DNA of 64,000 bases from Phytoseiulus persimilis (lineage: Eukaryota > Arthropoda > Arachnida > Mesostigmata > Phytoseiidae). The notes beneath the pieces are model-generated. The model made no database searches. It had not been told where the DNA came from and worked only from the letters and a program-made list of their open reading frames with translations. The position numbers and the translations under genes are program-made. The DNA lies in assembly GCA_037576195.1 (NCBI GenBank), contig CM075101.1, positions 42,780,001 to 42,844,000 on the forward strand. The letters run 5' to 3'. Position 1 is the stretch's first letter. The number at the start of each line of letters is the position of its first letter. Below are positions 10,777-21,936 of the stretch, in pieces.

Positions 10777-11935
10777 AATGGTCAAGCGGAAAGATACGTG
10801 GCTACCTTGAAAACTGCACTGAAGAAACTGACCGAGGAAGGTGGCAACCTGAACGCTAACCTGCAGCGTTTCCTTTACAGACAACACCTCCAAGCCAGCG
10901 CTACCTGGGAATCACCGGCTGCAAGAATGCTCGGTCGGGAACTGAGATCAAAGTTGAATCTCTCACAAGGAGGCAGTTCCGCAGGGTTACAGGCCGGGAG
11001 CTCGAAAACCCAGGAGCTCGGAAGAAATCCCGGGAGCTCGAAAGCACGGGAGCTCGAAACCCCTCTCCCTCAAATTAGGTTCCGTTCGATCCAAACGAAC
11101 CTTCTATGCAGAGCCTTCGAGTTCCCGAATAGGACAGCGAACATACTAGGAGGGACATCCAAGCGGATTTGGATACCGATTGTATCTTGATCTCCCTGGG
11201 TCGCACTGTGAGATATGTGTGGTACCAATCGCGAAAACCTCGTGATACTCTTTTCTCGTATCAGCTTCTCCTTGTCTCTACCCAGAAGGTTCGTTGTGTT
11301 CAAATCGGACCCGATTTGTGGGAAAGAGTTTTCGAGATGCCGGGTTTTCGAGCTCCCTGGATTTTTTTTCGAGCTGCCGGGTTTTCGAGCTCCCGGTTGC
11401 ACACCGTTCCGCAGAACCGTACATCACCGCCGAAGGGCCCAAGTTCAAAGTGGGTGAGCCTGTGATGGTCCGTGATTACCGAAGCTCAAGACCGCCTTGG
11501 GTTCCTGGTATGGTGGTGCGACACCGAGGCTCGCGCCTCTGCGACGTGCAAGTTTCTGTCGGAGTCTGGGCTCGTCACTTCGACCAGCTGAAGAGGTGTT
11601 CCGGGCGAGTCCCCGTGAATGATCACGACGATGATGACGACTTCTTCATTCCTCAGTTGGAAACAGCCGATCAGATTCACATCGATAAGAGTGATGGGAG
11701 TCAGAGCGACTATGAAGACGCCGATGGCATCGAGGTTCAGGACGAACCTCCCACTGAGAACCAACAGCAACCCGTCATTCGGGAACAGGGGGGATTCTTC
11801 GCTCAGGACCAAGACGCATCTGCCGCACTTGAAGCCGTCGTCAATGAAGAAACGAAAGAATCCCCGGAAGAACCAACCTCAAGAAAGTCCAATCTTACAA
11901 CGAAAGGAATTTGGACATCTGAGGAGTTTCAATGA
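10777..11935 (+). pseudogene. Gypsy integrase C-terminal part and tail, split by a small transposon
   Basis: Continuation of the Gypsy pol gene after the LINE. NGQAERYV holds the catalytic Glu region of the DDE integrase and runs to about 10975. A 421-bp inverted-repeat element interrupts it (10985-11405). The frame resumes with the integrase C-terminal SH3-like module (KFKVGEPVMVRDY, then WVPGMVVRHRGSRLCDVQV and WARHFDQLK). An acidic tail rich in Asp, Glu, Gln and Ser follows and ends at 11935. This is the expected order for the end of a Gypsy pol. A 3' LTR was not recognised after 11935. Confidence 0.9.
10985..11405. mobile_element. MITE-like element with 9-bp TSD and long inverted repeats
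   Basis: 421 bp flanked on both sides by GTTCCGCAG (10976-10984 and 11406-11414). The ends are imperfect inverted repeats built of subterminal GGGAGCTCGAAA motifs, and the inverted symmetry continues inward for roughly 100 bp or more per side. It has no coding capacity. A 9-bp TSD with GG...CC ends fits a Mutator-like or Merlin-like non-autonomous element. The family is unassigned. Confidence 0.85.
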
Positions 11936-11968
11936 AAGTTATAAGAGATTGTAATTAGGTGATATCAA

Positions 11969-13530
11969 TCAACTTGTGATGTACATTAATGCGAGCATCG
12001 AATCGTTGTGAGAGGGGAAGTTGTTGCCTGCTTGGAATAGCGCCTCTCCCTCAAAAGCGCATAATTGCTCGTCTCCGTTTCGAGATGTCAATAAATCAGA
12101 GATCACTTCCGTTCCAACCGTCGTTGGATAAGCATTGTCCACTGATTCTCCAGACATACGCGACCACCCAACAAAAGCTGTACAGACATCAGCCTGAACC
12201 AAGAAAAGCCTCTCACTTGCTGAGATTGACAATATAGTTCTCATTGTCTCAAAACTCGCTGTGGGGCTGAATAGACTTCCAAATTCGATTCCGGGGCGCT
12301 GTGGACACCCTCGGACAACAAGACGAGCTTCCCTTTTGATAAGTTTCCCATCTTTATCTTTCTTCAAGGAAAACACCCATCTGTTTGACAGAACATGCTG
12401 TCCCGGAGCAGGGTCTATTAATCTGTAGACCTCATTTGTTCTGAATGATTCAAGCTCTAATGCCATTGCAGCATACCATTCGTTTTTCAATCTAGAGCGA
12501 TTCACATCATTCAGGTTCAATGGCACGCTGGCCTCTTGCTCCATAGAACTATTCATTATGGATGGAGAACCACAGGAAGCAGCATTGGTTTTCACCTGCT
12601 TGATATCTATCTGGCTTCCTCCTAATTCTCTTACTAGTTCTACTTCCCTCGGTTTGTCCTTCCGTCGCTGCCGGTACTCTATTTGTTGAACCGCGCAGCT
12701 CGTATTCTCGGGCAGGCGGGCTCGTGATGACCGATTCCTGTTCGGGAGCTATACCAAGCTCTTTGTCCACGAGGTGTTCGCTATCCGTTGTGACTCTAGC
12801 ACCTTCTTCATCATTGGTGGGGTCAGTTGGTTGTTGCTCCTCTTCATCTTCTGGTGGTTTTTCTGTGGTTGCTGGTGTGTCTTCCTTCGATGGTATGGTT
12901 TATTACTCGTCCCAGGTATGGTTTATGACCAGAGATGATTTCGAAAGGTGTCTTCTCTTCTGGTGATATGATTCTGGTGGTATTGAGACAAGACGTGCCG
13001 AATGAAACGGCCTCCGCCCAAGCTGCCTTGCTTAGGTCACTATCGATGATCATAGTTCTCGCAAGATCGAGAAGAGATCGATTGAGTCTCTCAGAAACTG
13101 CATTGTACATCGGAGTCCGTGGTGCCGAATAAGAGCAGTCACAAACCGTTGAACGGGGATAGGCCTGCAACTTCTTATTCTGGAATTCTGATCCTCCATC
13201 TGAATGCAGGTGGTATACCTGCTGTCCGGTTCTTAATTCAAACCACTTTGTGAAATTCACGATCCGATCTGTTTTATCACGGATGAAGTACGTTTTTCTA
13301 AAACGACTCTTGTCATCAGTCAATGTGACAAAAGCAGTATGTCTACCGTAAGAGGGAACGCTTACAAAGCATGTGTCGCTATTTATCCACCCGATACGAG
13401 GGAAAATCGAGCTTGTGGGTTTCGATCGGAAACTTGCTCTATGCATCTTTCTCAGGGGTATCTTCGGCATACAGCACATATAAGCCGTTTTTACGAGTTG
13501 CGTGAACATTGACTTTTCTTTGAGTCGATA
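11969..13530 (-). pseudogene. Decayed Copia (Ty1-type) pol fragment: integrase and part of RT
   Basis: Minus-strand remnant. The segment 13500-12850 encodes a Copia integrase: DTCFVSVPSYGRHTAFVTLTDD gives the first Asp region, QVYHLHSDGGSEFQ the second Asp, and NAVSERLNRSLLDLARTM the Glu, followed by EEKTPFEIISGHKPY. The segment 12595-12180 encodes the first part of a Copia RT (NEWYAAMALELESF, NRWVFSLKKDKDG, REARLVVRGCPQRPG, LVQADVCTAF). The palm YVDD and RNase H are absent, and the frame degenerates after about 12150. Gag and protease are missing because the foldback element begins at 13537. Several frame breaks separate the pieces. It is unrelated in detail to the young Copia at 51.8 kb. 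Confidence 0.85.
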
Positions 13531-13536
13531 TGATGG

Positions 13537-15580
13537 ACCAGCCGGCCTTTGGCCGACTGGAGTCGGCCGCGCTGCGCGCGGATGGACGGCGCTCTCTGCC
13601 ATCGAGGCACTTCTCTCTCCCTTCACTGGTTCAGCATTCTGATTCTGAAATATATGGTCAGATTGGTCTCGGAATCACCCCTCCAGAGTTGGGAAGTAAT
13701 GCTCAGATTGGTCTCGGAATCACCCCTCCAGAGTTAGGAAATAATGCTCAGATTGGTCTCGGAATCACCCCTCCAGAGTTGGGAAGTAATGCTCAGATTG
13801 GTCTCGGAATTACCCCTCCAGAGTTGGGAAGTAATGCTCAGATTGGTCTCGGAATCACCCCTCCAGAGTTGGGAAGTAATGCTCAGATTGGTCTCGGAAT
13901 CACCCCTCCAGAGTTGAGAAGTAATGCTCAGATTGGTCTCGGAATCACCCCTCCAGAGTCGGAAAGTAATGCTCAGATTTGTCTCGGGATCACCCCTCCA
14001 GAGTTGGAAAGTAATGCTCAGATTGGTCTCGGAATCACCCCTCCAGAGTTGGAAAGTAATGCTCAGATTGGTCTCGGAATCACCCCTCCAGAGTTGAGAA
14101 GTAATGCTCAGATTGGTCTCGGAATCGCCCCTCCAGAGTTGGAAAGTAATGCTCAGATTTGTCTCGGAATCACCCCTCAAGAGTTGGGAAGTGATGCTCA
14201 GATTGGTCTCGGAATCACCCCTCCAGAGTTGGGAAGTAATGCTCAGATTGGTCTCGGAATCACCCCTCCAGAGTTGAGAAGTAATGCTCAGATTGGTCTC
14301 GGAATCATCCCTCCAGAGTTGGAAAGTAATGCTCAGATTGGTCTCGGAATCACCCCTCCAGAGTTGAGAAGTAATGCTCAGATTTGTCTCGGAATCACCC
14401 CTCCAGAGTTGGAAAGTAATGCTCAGATTGGTCTCGGAATCACCCCTCCAGAGTTGGAAAGTAATGCTCAGATTGGTTCCGGAATCGCCCCTCCAGAGTT
14501 GGAAAGTAATGGCCAGATTGGTCCCGGAATCACCGAGACCGGTTCCGAGACCAATCTGAGCATTACTTCCCGGCTCTGGAGGGGTGATTCCGAGACCAAT
14601 CTGAGCATTACTTCCCAACTCTGGAGGGGTGATTCCGGGGTCAATCTGAGAATTACTTTCCAACTGTGGAGGGGTGATTCCGGGGCAAATCTGAGCATTA
14701 CTTTCCAACTCTGGAGGGGTGATTCCGAGACCAATCCGAGCATTACTTCCCAACTCTGGAGGGGTGATTCCGACACCAATCTGAGCATCACTTCCCAACT
14801 CTGGAGGGGTGATTTCGAGACCAATCTGAGCATTACTTCCCAACTCTGGAGGGGTGATTCCGAGACCAATCTGAGCATTACTTCCCACCTCTGGAGGGGT
14901 GATTCCGAGACCAATCTGAGCATTACTTCCCAACTCTGGAGGGGTGATTCCGAGACCAATCTGAGCATTACTTCCCAACTCTGGAGGGGTGATTCCGGGG
15001 TTAATCTGAGCATTACTCTCCAACTCTGGAGGGGTGATTCCGAGACCAATCTGAGCATTACTTCCCAACTCTGGAGTTGTGATTCCGAGACCAATCTGAG
15101 CATTACTTCCCAACTCTGGAGGGGTGATTCCGGGGTCAATCTGAGCATTACTTTCCAACTCTGGAGGGGTGATTCCGGGGCCAATCTGAGCATTACTTTC
15201 CAACTCTGGAGGGGTGATTCCGAGGCCAATCTGAGCATCACTTCCCAACTCTGGAGGGGTGATTCCGAGGCCAATCTGAGCATTACTCCCCAACTCTGGA
15301 GGGGTGATTCCGAGACCAATCTGAGCATTACTTCCCAACTCTGGAGGGGTGATTCCGGGGTCAATCTGAGCATTACTTCCCAACACTGGAGGGGTGATTC
15401 CGAGACCAATCTGAGCATTACTTCCCAACTCTGAAGGGGTGATTCCGGGGTCAATCTGACCATATTTTTCAAAATCAGAATGCTGACCCAGTGAAGGGAG
15501 AGAAAAGTGCCTCGATGGCAGGGAGCGCCGTATAACCGCGCGCAGCGCGGCCGACTCCAGTCGGCCAAAGACCGGCTGGT
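13537..15580. mobile_element. Palindromic foldback-like element with 45-bp-repeat arms
   Basis: A nearly perfect inverted repeat of about 2.04 kb. The outer ends (ACCAGCCGGCCTTTGG at 13537 and its inverted match ending at 15580) are GC-rich and can fold. Next comes a shared unique block including the word ATCGAGGCAC, then about 20 units of the 45-bp minisatellite on the left in plus orientation (13651-14535) and about 20 on the right in minus orientation (14536-15466). Almost no spacer lies between the arms. Long inverted termini made of short tandem repeats are the hallmark of foldback elements such as Drosophila FB. Apparent ORFs of 634, 564 and 444 codons here are repeat artefacts. A target-site duplication was not found. 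Confidence 0.85.
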
Positions 15581-15582
15581 AC

Positions 15583-15824
15583 CTAAGATAAAAATGAAAG
15601 AATAAATCACCGTCAGCCGCAGGGCGGCCTCAAAACCGGCCAGCCATATTTCAGGCTGGGCGGATCGTCGGCTGAGCCGACTCAGGGCGAGGTATTTGGC
15701 CCGCTCCTCAGCGGTGAGCGTCAGCCAAGCTGACCCTGCGAGCGCGCGGGCCTCCTCCGCCGAGAGCCCGGCCACCTCCGGGTTGTGAACCCGCAACCAC
15801 ATCAGAAGAAATCGATAGTATTAC
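15583..15824 (-). other. Short ORF with HMG-box-like sequence (possible exon)
   Basis: In a GC-rich patch next to the foldback element, the minus strand is open from a TAA near 15822. It reads FLLMWLRVHNPEV, AEEARALAGSAWLTL and TAEERAKYLALSRL in order. The spacing of aromatic, Trp and acidic-Lys-Tyr positions resembles an HMG box (the G-x-x-W-x-x-L-x-x-E-E-R-x-x-Y pattern). About 55 residues match this pattern; the rest is not recognised. It may be a fragment of a host gene or of another transposon, or a chance resemblance. Confidence 0.3.
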
Positions 15825-16884
15825 GCAGTCTTCCGTTTCCCCATCTCTCTGGCTGTGAGGCGGTTTTTCTGGCGTTCCACTCACTCTTCACGGTGAGATT
15901 TTCCACTTCTTTCCCTGCATTGGAAACCTGCTCAGAGACTCTTTCTGCTGGTTCTGACACTCCCGGTATCGGCGATGGCTCGTTTCCTGCGGTCCATCGC
16001 GAAATGAATTTGAATTGTCGTACCCTTCGATCTCTAGAGTTCAGGCGAGAGAAAAAGTGAAAGCATTCAGGTCACTTCGGCACATCCGGCTCGTTCAAGA
16101 GACATCGAATGCGCTCGATCGTGCGTTGGCGATCCAGATTCGTTCTCGACTCTCGGGAGCTGAAACTAAAGTCGCGTCGTCTCTTCTCGTGAAATACGCT
16201 CGTCCATAGGTAGGCTGCAGGGAGGTAACCAGAAAAGAGCTTCTTTCAGTGCTTGGTGGAACACCCCGCTCCCCGAGCTCCCCGATTCCCAGCTGACGTC
16301 CTCGCCACGGACACGCCGCCCCTTCCCCCGTTCCGGAACGGAAAAGCGTTTGCGACGCGCCGTGTCCCCGACGGAGCACGGAGAGTCAGGTGCCGAACCT
16401 TCGGCTCCTCCTTCCGCCGCCGGGTCAACCTTGGCCGGTCGCGCAGAGTCCGCACCATCCGCATGTTCCCGCCATTGCACTAGCCCATGATTATGTACTC
16501 CGAGGTAACGATCTGCGATCGCTGTCACCCCCCTCAGCCCGAGTTGTCATTTCGAGCGTACACGCTCCCGGGGGAATGCTACGAATGCTTGAAGTGGCAT
16601 CGTAGGTATCAATGATTTCTAATGAAGAGACCCGGCTCCGGACCGCTTCTCGCTCGGCTCTCTCGCTGGATGCCGTTGGGTTCCTCCTCTCCCGGCCGTG
16701 GAAGCCGACGGAGAGCCCGACGTGCATCTCTCACACACACAAACAGTCGAACTGCCGAGACCTTCGCGTCTCCCTCCCAGCCGACCGAGAAAGCAGGTTC
16801 GGAGTCGGTTCGCTACCTTCTCCAACTCCGGCTTTTCCTTGTGTGTTCCAGTCTACCGTACCTGGTCCCTGCCGGTCAGTAACA
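15825..16884. other. GC-rich stretch without a recognised gene
   Basis: Several overlapping short frames on both strands reflect the high GC content and few stop codons. None shows a domain that I recognise. It lies directly before the first copy of the 2.5-kb tandem unit. Confidence 0.45.
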
Positions 16885-19400
16885 CCTCGAGTTCTGGAGG
16901 ATCGAACCGACCAGTCTCTGACACTCGGTCGGTTCAAAACTGACTCATAGTTTGACGAGTATGCTCTGTGGGGCAATGGTTCAGGCTTGATAGAGCTTCA
17001 CGAGCCGCGCTTCTGCTGTGTTTTGAGGAGCACATGTTCCTCCATCGAGATGTGCCAATTGCTCGAGATCGGTCTTTCAACCGAAGTCGATCGATTGACC
17101 GTCGACGTTCCCCGGTTACTCAAGGGTGAAACCTATATGACAAATTATTGATTTTGCGGGTCGATGCCTGAATTATTCCCCTTTTGGTCGAGAGTACGTG
17201 CGAGAAATTTCGTTTCGATTTTCGGCCTCTAGATGTCGGTTCCACATCGTTATCTGCCTATTCAGACACTTTTCGCCCAGAGGATGTCCGGAAACCGACC
17301 GGCGGCCGTTCCGAGAATATTTCCCGAATCTGAACTGTCTTCTCAGCGACCACGTAGCTTTTTCTTCGACGTCCCGGTTCGAATTTTCTCGTGAAGTGAT
17401 CCGTAAGCCGTAAGTCTTCCTTCGATAGATCGACCAGCCCAATCTCTTCGATCGAGGAACGCAAAACTGACGTGTTCAGCTCCGGCTGTCGAAAAAAGAG
17501 AGCCGCGTCTCGGACTCTAGCGGAAGTACCCTGACTCGAGTTCAATACAGTTTGGGTGGTTCAAGCATGTCGGATTAACTCTCCGATTTCGAGGATCATT
17601 TTCGCCGGACAAGTCCGCTTTCCGGCCCTTGTGGGAGTTCGCGCCTTCCCCCGTGTTAGTTTAACCGGATGACTGCTCTCATCACGGGGCTCTGATTTCT
17701 ATGAACTTCACATTCTCGCGCATACAATGCTATTTGTGGTTGCGCGGTGGTCGCAGATCGGTAGGCTCTCTACACGGTGGCACCCCCTTTCCCCATACCG
17801 ATCTGCAACCGCCATCGCTGCTGCTAGCAGCCCACCACCACACGACTCTTCAAAAACAGTGACGTCAGATCCGCGAAAACCAGTTCCCGTAACCATTTCT
17901 GTACGATATTTTGTGGCTCAGATAATGAAAGTCACTCTTCGTCGCAGCCGCGGTGTACCTGATTGGAGCATCCGGGATGATACCTCGACGCGCGTCAACC
18001 AGCTCGAAGCTCTCCTCACACTCCCCTCCTTCTTCTGAAGGCAAAATCGAGGGAAGGTGGTTCATGTAGCGACTTCAGCTTTAGAGGCTGCTTCGCGCTT
18101 CTCCTCTCACATGGGACGCCAAGCGAGTATGACGACCGTCTAACTATTTCTCAGAAGGCAGGAACCCGAGAACGATCCTCCAACGAGCGCAGACGAAGCT
18201 CAGAGACCCTGAATCAATGATTCTTCGCAAGTCGCGGCTGATATCTTCCGGCTCAGAGTTTCCTCAGGAATAATACTATCGACAAGATTGACTTTCGTTC
18301 GGGCTAAATACCACCGGGAACCCGCATGGGTCATCGTTTGACCGACATCCGGAAGCTGTGTATGCAGAGACGTCGCGCAGCACCTGATTCTGCGCTAGAT
18401 CCTTCATTCGTAGAACCGACGAATCCTCGAAGAGCCCAGCACCGTGGATCCAGCAACCCTCTCCTTTCGAGGGGGCGGAGCGTGGACTCGAGATAAGTAT
18501 GAGTGAGCGTGGAGTGTCCATTGCACATTCGCTCTGCATCTCCTGATCGCTCGCAGCTCCTGAAGAACCTCATCCGTTTACCATGGCACCTCGAAACTCC
18601 TCGACTTTCGCTCTGGAGGACGACAGGAATCAGCGGACAACCCCGACTGGAGAAGTCGCGGAGGGTCTCAAACCTCTAAGAGTGAAAATTCCTTTGGAAG
18701 ATCGGCTGCTAGACCGATCTCGGTGCTCCTCCGCCACTAGGTGCCTGAGACGGTGCATTCAGGATACTCGGCTGAGATCCGCCGATGGAGGAACATTCCC
18801 CATCAGTCATCAATTGCTCTCACTCATCAGCAAGCGCTTCCGAGCGCTTCAGGAGAGCCGCGCAGCACCAGCGCCCGAGATTATCGACACGGGCATCTCT
18901 TCAGCGACGCTTGCGTCGATCCGGTGGTTCTTCGTGTCAGGGGAGGTGGAGATCCATTCCGGAAACGTGCAGCTTCTATACGAAGGTGCGCTCTACTTCG
19001 ATGTCCCGTGCCTTCTGAGGTCTCTCGCGCAGTTCCGGCGTTCTCAGGATCCGACGGGAGCGTCGGAAGCAATTCAGAAAAAAGCGTTGGGCCCGGAAGT
19101 TCGCCGCCCAAGCGTCCCGAGACGGTGTTGGGTCGAGATGATGGATGAATTCATCACAGCACATGCTTCCTGTCCGCGCTGTTTAGGTAAATGAGGTGTG
19201 TGAGATTCCCGTTCGAATAAATCGAATTCCCATGTTTATATTCTCGATGTTTTCGTTGACACCAAATAGGACCCAACTCGAGGTTTCCCAATTCATTCGC
19301 CTGATGATGATGAGAACGCGTCGAACTTTGCTTCCAATCATTGAAATTGCATTCAACATGGAGAATATTCGCTCGACATCGACAGCCGCAGAAAGTTATG
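16885..19400 (+). repeat. 2.5-kb tandem unit, copy A
   Basis: First copy of a segment beginning CCTCGAGTTCTGGAGGATCG. It recurs at 19401 and 21937 with mostly scattered substitutions and small indels. Each full copy carries, near its end, one BTB-domain exon. The upstream 1.6 kb has no convincing coding region but is well conserved between copies. It contains a short inverted repeat around CAGATCGGTA and TACCGATCTG near 17755-17805. Confidence 0.95.
18583..19194 (+). CDS. BTB/POZ-domain protein, first exon or short gene (copy A)
   Basis: 203-codon frame with a good start context (ACCATGG). Residues about 60-150 form a BTB/POZ fold: DTRLRSADGGTFPISHQLLS gives the conserved D..L....G..F..H..LL strand-helix start. 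Then come RFRALQES, FFVSGEVEIHSGNVQLLYEG (the F.Y.G.v.i...N...L...A segment) and ALYFDVPCLLRSL. BTB domains mediate dimerisation and often recruit cullin-3 ubiquitin ligases. The frame closes just past TTTAGGTAAATGAG, a credible splice donor (AG followed by GTAAAT). This may therefore be the first exon of a longer BTB gene. No downstream BACK or Kelch exons were seen. Confidence 0.7.
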   Translation: MAPRNSSTFALEDDRNQRTTPTGEVAEGLKPLRVKIPLEDRLLDRSRCSSATRCLRRCIQDTRLRSADGGTFPISHQLLSLISKRFRALQESRAAPAPEIIDTGISSATLASIRWFFVSGEVEIHSGNVQLLYEGALYFDVPCLLRSLAQFRRSQDPTGASEAIQKKALGPEVRRPSVPRRCWVEMMDEFITAHASCPRCLGK

Positions 19401-21936
19401 CCTCGAGTTCTGGAGGATCGAACCGACCAGTCTCTGACACTCGATCGGTTCAAAACTGGCTCATAGTTTGACGAGTATGCTCTGTGGGGCAATTGTTCAG
19501 GCTTGATGGAGCTTCACGAGCTGCGCTTCTGCTGTGTTTTGAGGAGCACATGTTCCTCCATCGAGATGTGCCAATTGCTCGAGATCGGTCTTTCAACCGA
19601 AGTCGATCGATTGACCGTCGACGTTCCCCGGTTACTCAAGGGTGAAACCTATATGACAAATCATTGATTTTGCGGGTCGATGCCTGAATTGTTCCCCTTT
19701 TGGTCGAGAGTACGTGCGAGAAATTTCGTTTCGATTTTCGGCCTCTAGATGTCGGTTCCACATCGTTATCTGCCTATCCAGACACTTTTCGCCCATAGGA
19801 TGTCCGGAAACCGACCGGCGGCCGTTCCGAGAATATTTCCCGAACCTGAATTGTCTTCTCAGCGACCACGTAGCTTTTTCTTCGGAGTCCCGGTTCGAAT
19901 TTTCTCGCGATGTGATCCGTATGCCGTAAGTCTTCCTTCGATAGATCGACCAGCCCAATCTCTTCGATCGAGGGACGCAAAACTGACGTGTTCAGCTCCG
20001 GCTGTCGAAAAAAGAGAGCCGCGTCTCGGGCTCTAGCGGAAGTACCCTGACTCGAGCTCAATACAGTTTGAGTGGTTCAAGCATGTCGGATGAACTCTCC
20101 GATTTCGAGGATCATTTTCGGCGGACAAGTCCGCTTTCCGGCCCTTGTGGGAGTTCGCGCCATCCCCCGTGTTAGTTTAACTGGATAACTGCTCTCATCA
20201 CGGGGCTCTGATTTTTATGAACTTCACATTCTCGCGCATACAATGCTATTTGTGGTTGCGCGGTGGTCGCAGATCGGTAGGCTCTCTACACGGTGCCACC
20301 CACTCTCCCCATACCGATCTGCAACCGCCATCGCTGCTGCTAGCAGCCCACCACACGACTCTTCAAAAACAGTGACGTCAGATCCGCGAAAACCAGTTCC
20401 AGTAACCATTTCTGTACGATATTTTGTGGCTCAGATAATGAAAGTCACTCTTCGTCGCACCCGCGGTGTACCTGATTGGAACATCCGGGATGATACCTCA
20501 ACGCGCGTCAACCAGCTCGAAGCTCTCCCTACACTCCTCGCCTCCTTCTGAAGGCAAAATCAAGGGAAGGTGGTTCATGTAGCGACTTCAGCTTTGGAGG
20601 CTGCTTCGCGCTTCTCCTCTCACATGGGACGCCAAGCGAGTATGACGATCGTCTAACCATTTCTCAGAAGGCGGGAACCCGAGAACGATCCTCCAACGAG
20701 CGCACACGAAGCTCAGAGACCCTGAATCAATGATTTTTCGCAAGTCGCGATTGATATCTTCCGGCTCAGAGTTTCCTCAGGAATAATACTATCGACAAGA
20801 TTGACTTTCGCTCGGGCTAAATACCACCGGGAACCCACATGGGTCATCGTTTGACTGACATTCGGAAGCTGTGTACGCAGAGAAGTCGCGCAGCAGCTGA
20901 TTCTGCGCCAGAGCCTCCATTCGTAGAACCGACGAATCCTCGAAGAGCCCAGCATCGTGGATCCAGCAACCCTCTCCTTTCGAGGGGGCGGAGCGTGGAC
21001 TCGAGATAAATACGAGTGAGCGTGGAGTATCCATTGCACATTCGCTCTGCATCTCCCGATCGCTCGCAGCTCCTGAAGAACCTCATCCGTTTACCATGGC
21101 ACCTCGAAACTCCTCGACTTTCGATCTGGAGGACGACAGAAATCAGCGGTCAAGTCCGACTGGAGAAGTCGCGGAGGGTCTCAAACCTCTAAGAGTGAAA
21201 ATTCCTTTGGAGGATCGGCTGCTAGACCGATCTCAGTGCTCCTCCGCCACTAGGTGCCTGAGACGGTGCATTCAGGATACTCGGCTGAGATCCGCCGATG
21301 GAGGAACATTCCCCATCAGTCATCAATTGCTCTCACTCATCAGCAAGCGCTTCCGAGCGCTCCAGGAGAGCCGCGCAGCACCAGCGCCCGAGATTATCGA
21401 CACGGGCATTCCTTCAGCGACGCTTGCGTCGATCCGGTGGTTCATCGTGTCAGGGGAGGTGGAGATCCATTCCGGAAACGTGCAGCTTCTATACGAAGGG
21501 GCGCTCTACTTCGATGTCCCGTGCCTTCTGAGGTCTCTCGCGGAGTTCCGGCGTTCCCAGAATCCGACGGGAGCGTCGGAAGAAATTCAGAAAAAAACGT
21601 TGGGCCCGGAAGTTCGCCGCCCAAGCGTCCCGAGACGGTGTTGGGTCGAGATGATGGATGAATTTATCACAGCACATGCTTCCTGTCCGCGCTGTTTAGG
21701 TAAATGAGGTGTGTGAGATCCCCGTTCGAATGAATCGAATTCCCATGTTTATATTCTCGATGTTTTCGTTGACACCAAATAGGACCAAACTCGGGGTTTC
21801 CCAATTCATTCGCCTGATGATGATAAGAACGCGTCGAACTTTCGATTTCTCACATGCGAAACTTTGCTTCCAATCATTGAAATTGCATCCAACATGGAGA
21901 ATATTCGCTCGACATCGACAGCCGCAGAAAGTTATG
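19401..21936 (+). repeat. 2.5-kb tandem unit, copy B
   Basis: Second full copy, adjoining copy A directly. It holds the second BTB exon at 21096-21707 and carries a short insertion relative to copy A near 21840-21860. Confidence 0.95.
21096..21707 (+). CDS. BTB/POZ-domain protein, first exon or short gene (copy B)
   Basis: Tandem paralogue of the 18583-19194 frame with the same length, the same start context and the same possible splice donor at its end. By eye 10 of 203 residues differ (for example A10D, R47Q, S105P, F116I, A162E), and no stop or frameshift has appeared. That is consistent with either a recent duplication or constraint. The BTB core residues are conserved. Function is unknown beyond the domain. 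Confidence 0.7.
   Translation: MAPRNSSTFDLEDDRNQRSSPTGEVAEGLKPLRVKIPLEDRLLDRSQCSSATRCLRRCIQDTRLRSADGGTFPISHQLLSLISKRFRALQESRAAPAPEIIDTGIPSATLASIRWFIVSGEVEIHSGNVQLLYEGALYFDVPCLLRSLAEFRRSQNPTGASEEIQKKTLGPEVRRPSVPRRCWVEMMDEFITAHASCPRCLGK

Noticed and set aside
13530..15802. ORFs of 634, 564 and 444 codons
   Set aside because: They read through the palindromic minisatellite on both strands. Overlap and periodicity show repeat artefacts.
17727..18038. 103-codon frame conserved in all three 2.5-kb copies
   Set aside because: Conservation equals that of the surrounding non-coding sequence, and small indels between copies change the length. No domain recognised.
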